The notes below the pieces were generated by a model that was not told the origin of the DNA, did no database searches, and was given only the letters and a program-made list of their open reading frames with translations. This document shows, one piece after another, positions 61,658 to 64,000 of a DNA stretch of 64,000 nucleotides. The stretch's first letter is position 1, and every line of letters starts with the position of its first letter. The position numbers and the translations under genes were made by a program. This stretch comes from Nonomuraea montanisoli (GTDB lineage: Bacteria; Actinomycetota; Actinomycetes; Streptosporangiales; Streptosporangiaceae): the NCBI RefSeq assembly GCF_013363975.1, contig NZ_JABWGN010000002.1, positions 434,001 to 498,000 on the forward strand, read 5' to 3'.

Positions 61658-62821
61658 TCACCGCCCGCCGCCCGTTCCGCCGCCCGAGAGCGGGCCGAGG
61701 GGCCGTGGAGGGCCGTAGGAGCGCCCTCGCCAGGTGCGGCGCGGCCGGTACGTCGCCCGTGTGAGCTGGACGGCCGTCGCCGGATCGAGCAGCGGCGACA
61801 GCAGCAGGCCAGGGCCGGGACGTTCGTAGCTGCCGCGCAGCGCCCATGCCAGCAGCAGCCGCACCCCGAGCAGTCCCACGTCGAGCGGCGTGGCCCGGCC
61901 CGCCAGCAGCCGCGCCACGGGCAGCGCGGCGCTCAGCCACACCACGGCCAGGTCGGCGGCCTGCCGTCCGCGTCCCGTCACGTCGGCCAGGGCCAGCGTG
62001 CGCCCCCACTCCCGCCACACGCCGGCCACCGAGTCGTGCATGTCCACGACCAGCAAGTCACCGGCGTCCAGGAGCCCCACCCGCCAGCCGTCCGCGGCCA
62101 GCGTCCTGGCCAGCGCGACGTCGTCGGCCAGGTGCCCGCGTACCCGGGCGAAACCATCGGCGGCCAGCATCGCGGACCGGTGGAAGGCCAGGCACTGGCC
62201 GTTGGCCAGGACCCGGTGCGGCGGGGGCGGCGTCGCGGCCCCGATCGGCCCGAGCCGGTAGACGAGCGTCGCCAGGAACGAGGCGTGCAGCGCCTGCTCG
62301 ACCGGGCCGTCGCAGACGAACCTCGGTCCGGCCGAGACCAGGTCGAACTCCTCAAGCCCGGCCGCCAGCGCCCCGAACAGACCGGGCCGCGGCCGGGCGT
62401 CGGCGTCCAGAGTCACCACGACCGGGCCTTTCGCGGCGGCCAGCCCCTGGTGGACGGCCCACGGCTTGCCCACCCAGCCCTCCGGCGGCGGCGTGCCGCG
62501 CATGACGGTCGCGCCCAGGGACGCGGCCAGCCGCGCCGTGCCGTCCGTGGACTCGTCGTCCACCACGATCACCTCGCGTACCGCCGGATCGGCCAGCGCG
62601 GCGGACACGCACGGCCCCAGCCGCTCCTCCTCGTTCCTGGCCGGCACGACCACCGACACGTTCCTGGCCGGCACGACCACCGACACGCCGCTCCGCGCGC
62701 CGGCGGGCGCGGGACGCAGCGGCGGCCTGCGCCGGCGTCCCCTCGCCAGCCGGGCGCAGACGACGGCCCCCGCAACGGCCTGCGCCGCGCCGAGCACCGC
62801 CGACCACCGCGCGGGCGTCAT
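61658..62821 (-). CDS. Family 2 glycosyltransferase, carotenoid-type
   Basis: 387 residues. An N-terminal membrane helix, then GT2: [35 protein letters not shown] (DxD) and a QxxRW-like VWREWG. The C-terminal region has several hydrophobic helices, as in CrtQ/CruC-type carotenoid transferases. A 27-bp exact tandem duplication doubles the first beta-strand (SVVVPARNV twice, residues ~46-63). ATG 62821 overlaps the stop of the upstream oxidoreductase gene (ATGA). It probably adds sugar to hydroxylated carotenoid. Confidence 0.88.
   Translation of the reverse strand: MTPARWSAVLGAAQAVAGAVVCARLARGRRRRPPLRPAPAGARSGVSVVVPARNVSVVVPARNEEERLGPCVSAALADPAVREVIVVDDESTDGTARLAASLGATVMRGTPPPEGWVGKPWAVHQGLAAAKGPVVVTLDADARPRPGLFGALAAGLEEFDLVSAGPRFVCDGPVEQALHASFLATLVYRLGPIGAATPPPPHRVLANGQCLAFHRSAMLAADGFARVRGHLADDVALARTLAADGWRVGLLDAGDLLVVDMHDSVAGVWREWGRTLALADVTGRGRQAADLAVVWLSAALPVARLLAGRATPLDVGLLGVRLLLAWALRGSYERPGPGLLLSPLLDPATAVQLTRATYRPRRTWRGRSYGPPRPLGPLSGGGTGGGR
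62633..62686. repeat. 27-bp tandem duplication inside the glycosyltransferase gene
   Basis: Bases 62633-62659 and 62660-62686 are identical; the frame is kept. It duplicates the donor-binding beta-strand motif VVVPARN. Confidence 0.95.
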
Positions 62822-64000
62822 GAGGCCGCCTTCCCGGTGGGGAAGTCCTCGTCCACCATCGAGGCGACGATCCGCCCGCCCATCGCCACCAGCGGCAGCC
62901 CGCCCCCGGGGTGCGCCGAGCCGCCCACCAGGTACAGACCGCGCCGGGGCCCGCGGTTGGCCGGGCGCCGGAAGGGGGAGAGCGGGCCGGAGTACGCCGT
63001 CCCGTAGATCGCGCCGCCCCACGCGCCGTAGCGCCCCCGCAGGTCGGCGGGCGTGAACAGGTCCACGAAGCGCAGCCGTCCCGCCAGGTCCAGACCGCGC
63101 TCGGCGAGCCGTTCCAGCACCAGGTCCCGGTACGACTCCGGCGGCGCCGGCCAGCGGGACGGGTCGCGGGCGGGGACGTTCACCAGCAGCGTCAACGCCT
63201 CGGTGCCGGCCGGGGCCTGCGACGGGTCGTCGACCGAGGCGCAGCCGACGTAGACGGTCGGGTCGGTGGACGGCGTCCGGCGCCGGAAGAGGGCGTCGAA
63301 CTCGGCCCGCTGGTCGGCCGAGAAGAGGATCGAGTGGTGGGCGAGGCCCTCGGTGCGGCCCTCCACCCCGGCCAGCAGCAGGAAGGCCGACGACGAGCGG
63401 CCGAGCGCGGCGACGCGCCGCAGCCTGTGCCGGTCGGGCAGCAGCCGTCCGTACAGCTCGGCCGCGTCGGTGTTCGCCACGACCACGTCGGCGGCGATCC
63501 GCTCGCCGTCCGCCAGCCGGACCCCGCCGACCCGCCGCCGGTCGGCGACGATCGCGTCGACCGGGGCCGACACCCGCACCTCCACACCGGCCTCGGCCAG
63601 CAGGGCGGCGAGGTCGCCGGCGAGACGCGGCAGGCCGCCGGGGACGTACCAGGCGCCGTGGTCGTGCTCGATGGCCGGGACGCAGCCGAGCGCGGCCGGG
63701 GCGCGGTACGGGTCGGACCCGGCGTAGGTGGCGTAGCGGTTGACGTACTGGCGCAGGCGCGGGTCGCGGAAGAAGCGGCGCGCGAGGCCCGCCAGCGTCC
63801 GGCCGGGCGCGACCGCGAGCAGGTCCGACAGGTGCGCAGCGCGCGGGGGCCGGTCCAGCGGGCCGGCGAAGAACGTGCGCGCGGACGCCGACAGGCAGCG
63901 CCGCGCCCAGGCGTGGAACGCCAGCCAGCGCGCGCCCTCCCCGGGCGCCAGCCGCTCCACCTCGCGCGCCATCCGGTCCGGGTCGCGATGCGCGGTCAGC
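62818..64000 (-). CDS. CrtI/CrtN/CrtP-type carotenoid desaturase/oxidase (N-terminus outside window)
   Basis: At least 394 codons, open beyond base 64000; the FAD-binding N-terminus is missing. Visible features: YVNRYATYAGSDPYRAPA, HDHGAWYVPGGLPRLAGDL, VVVANTDAAELYG, and the C-terminal LYLVGGSAHPGGGLPLVAMGGRIVA of the CrtI family. In C30/C40 clusters with a GT2 gene, the second CrtI-like protein is often the diapolycopene-type oxidase. Substrate unresolved. Followed directly by the glycosyltransferase (ATGA overlap). Confidence 0.88.
   Translation of the reverse strand, partial: LTAHRDPDRMAREVERLAPGEGARWLAFHAWARRCLSASARTFFAGPLDRPPRAAHLSDLLAVAPGRTLAGLARRFFRDPRLRQYVNRYATYAGSDPYRAPAALGCVPAIEHDHGAWYVPGGLPRLAGDLAALLAEAGVEVRVSAPVDAIVADRRRVGGVRLADGERIAADVVVANTDAAELYGRLLPDRHRLRRVAALGRSSSAFLLLAGVEGRTEGLAHHSILFSADQRAEFDALFRRRTPSTDPTVYVGCASVDDPSQAPAGTEALTLLVNVPARDPSRWPAPPESYRDLVLERLAERGLDLAGRLRFVDLFTPADLRGRYGAWGGAIYGTAYSGPLSPFRRPANRGPRRGLYLVGGSAHPGGGLPLVAMGGRIVASMVDEDFPTGKAAS

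Overview
The window is very GC-rich DNA with strong C/G use at wobble positions, many GTG starts and several actinobacterial hallmark families (SepH, DUF4193, DUF3710, DUF3159, DUF4235, an Fe-S-type coproporphyrin ferrochelatase). It fits a filamentous actinomycete, most likely Streptosporangiales (Nonomuraea-like); the genus is an inference, not read from a marker gene. About 50 protein genes, five gene remnants, many short tandem repeats and about a dozen leaderless-type promoters can be supported. I saw no rRNA, tRNA or CRISPR array.

Layout. 1-9.8 kb: the 5' part of sepH with a huge repetitive tail, a subtilase lacking its catalytic serine region, a membrane protein, a sugar-lactone oxidase, a polysaccharide deacetylase, an MFS exporter and a lytic transglycosylase. 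9.8-19.7 kb: ferrochelatase, S9 peptidase plus inositol-monophosphatase-like pair, an OmpR-type two-component system, DUF4193, a possibly EcsC-like protein, trehalose-6-phosphate synthase and DUF4235. 19.8-31.8 kb: valS, an AI-2E-type permease, then a block familiar from actinomycetes: dut, DUF3710, OB-fold protein, DUF3159, two TrkA-type K+ regulators, an APC permease and a TrmA-type RNA methyltransferase, with a DUF6000 gene inserted. 31.8-35.6 kb: an SMP-30-like secreted protein divergent from a MarR regulator with a palindromic operator candidate, a methyltransferase and small proteins.

35.6-39.5 kb: hen1 and pnkp, a complete two-gene RNA-repair cassette (end healing, 2'-O-methyl marking and sealing of ribotoxin-cut RNA). 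39.6-46.4 kb: an F420-type oxidoreductase, a GH18-like secreted protein, then two tandem DesK/NarL-type kinases (the second lacking the phospho-acceptor histidine), a 51-codon repeat ORF bridging to a NarL-type response regulator, and a sugar MFS transporter. 46.4-47.2 kb: a scar in which a LacI regulator and a GH43 glycosidase have been cut to fragments that abut.

47.9-57.1 kb is the most foreign-looking part. A mismatch-specific DNA glycosylase gene (mug) is followed by a 2,380-residue secreted RHS/LamG protein with a variable AT-richer C-terminal tip, a decayed IS5-type transposase, a small three-helix membrane protein (possible immunity protein), and a second decayed copy of the 3' half of mug. 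The island is thus bracketed by direct repeats of mug. 57.2-64 kb: a carotenoid cluster, crtE-crtI-crtB on + and, convergent to it, a CrtI/CrtN-type oxidoreductase, a glycosyltransferase and a spheroidene-monooxygenase-like gene on -.

A recurring feature is short tandem duplication at gene ends and junctions (13.7, 34.35, 34.83, 44.2, 57.1, 58.3 kb) and inside low-complexity coding regions (sepH, the subtilase N-terminus, the glycosyltransferase).
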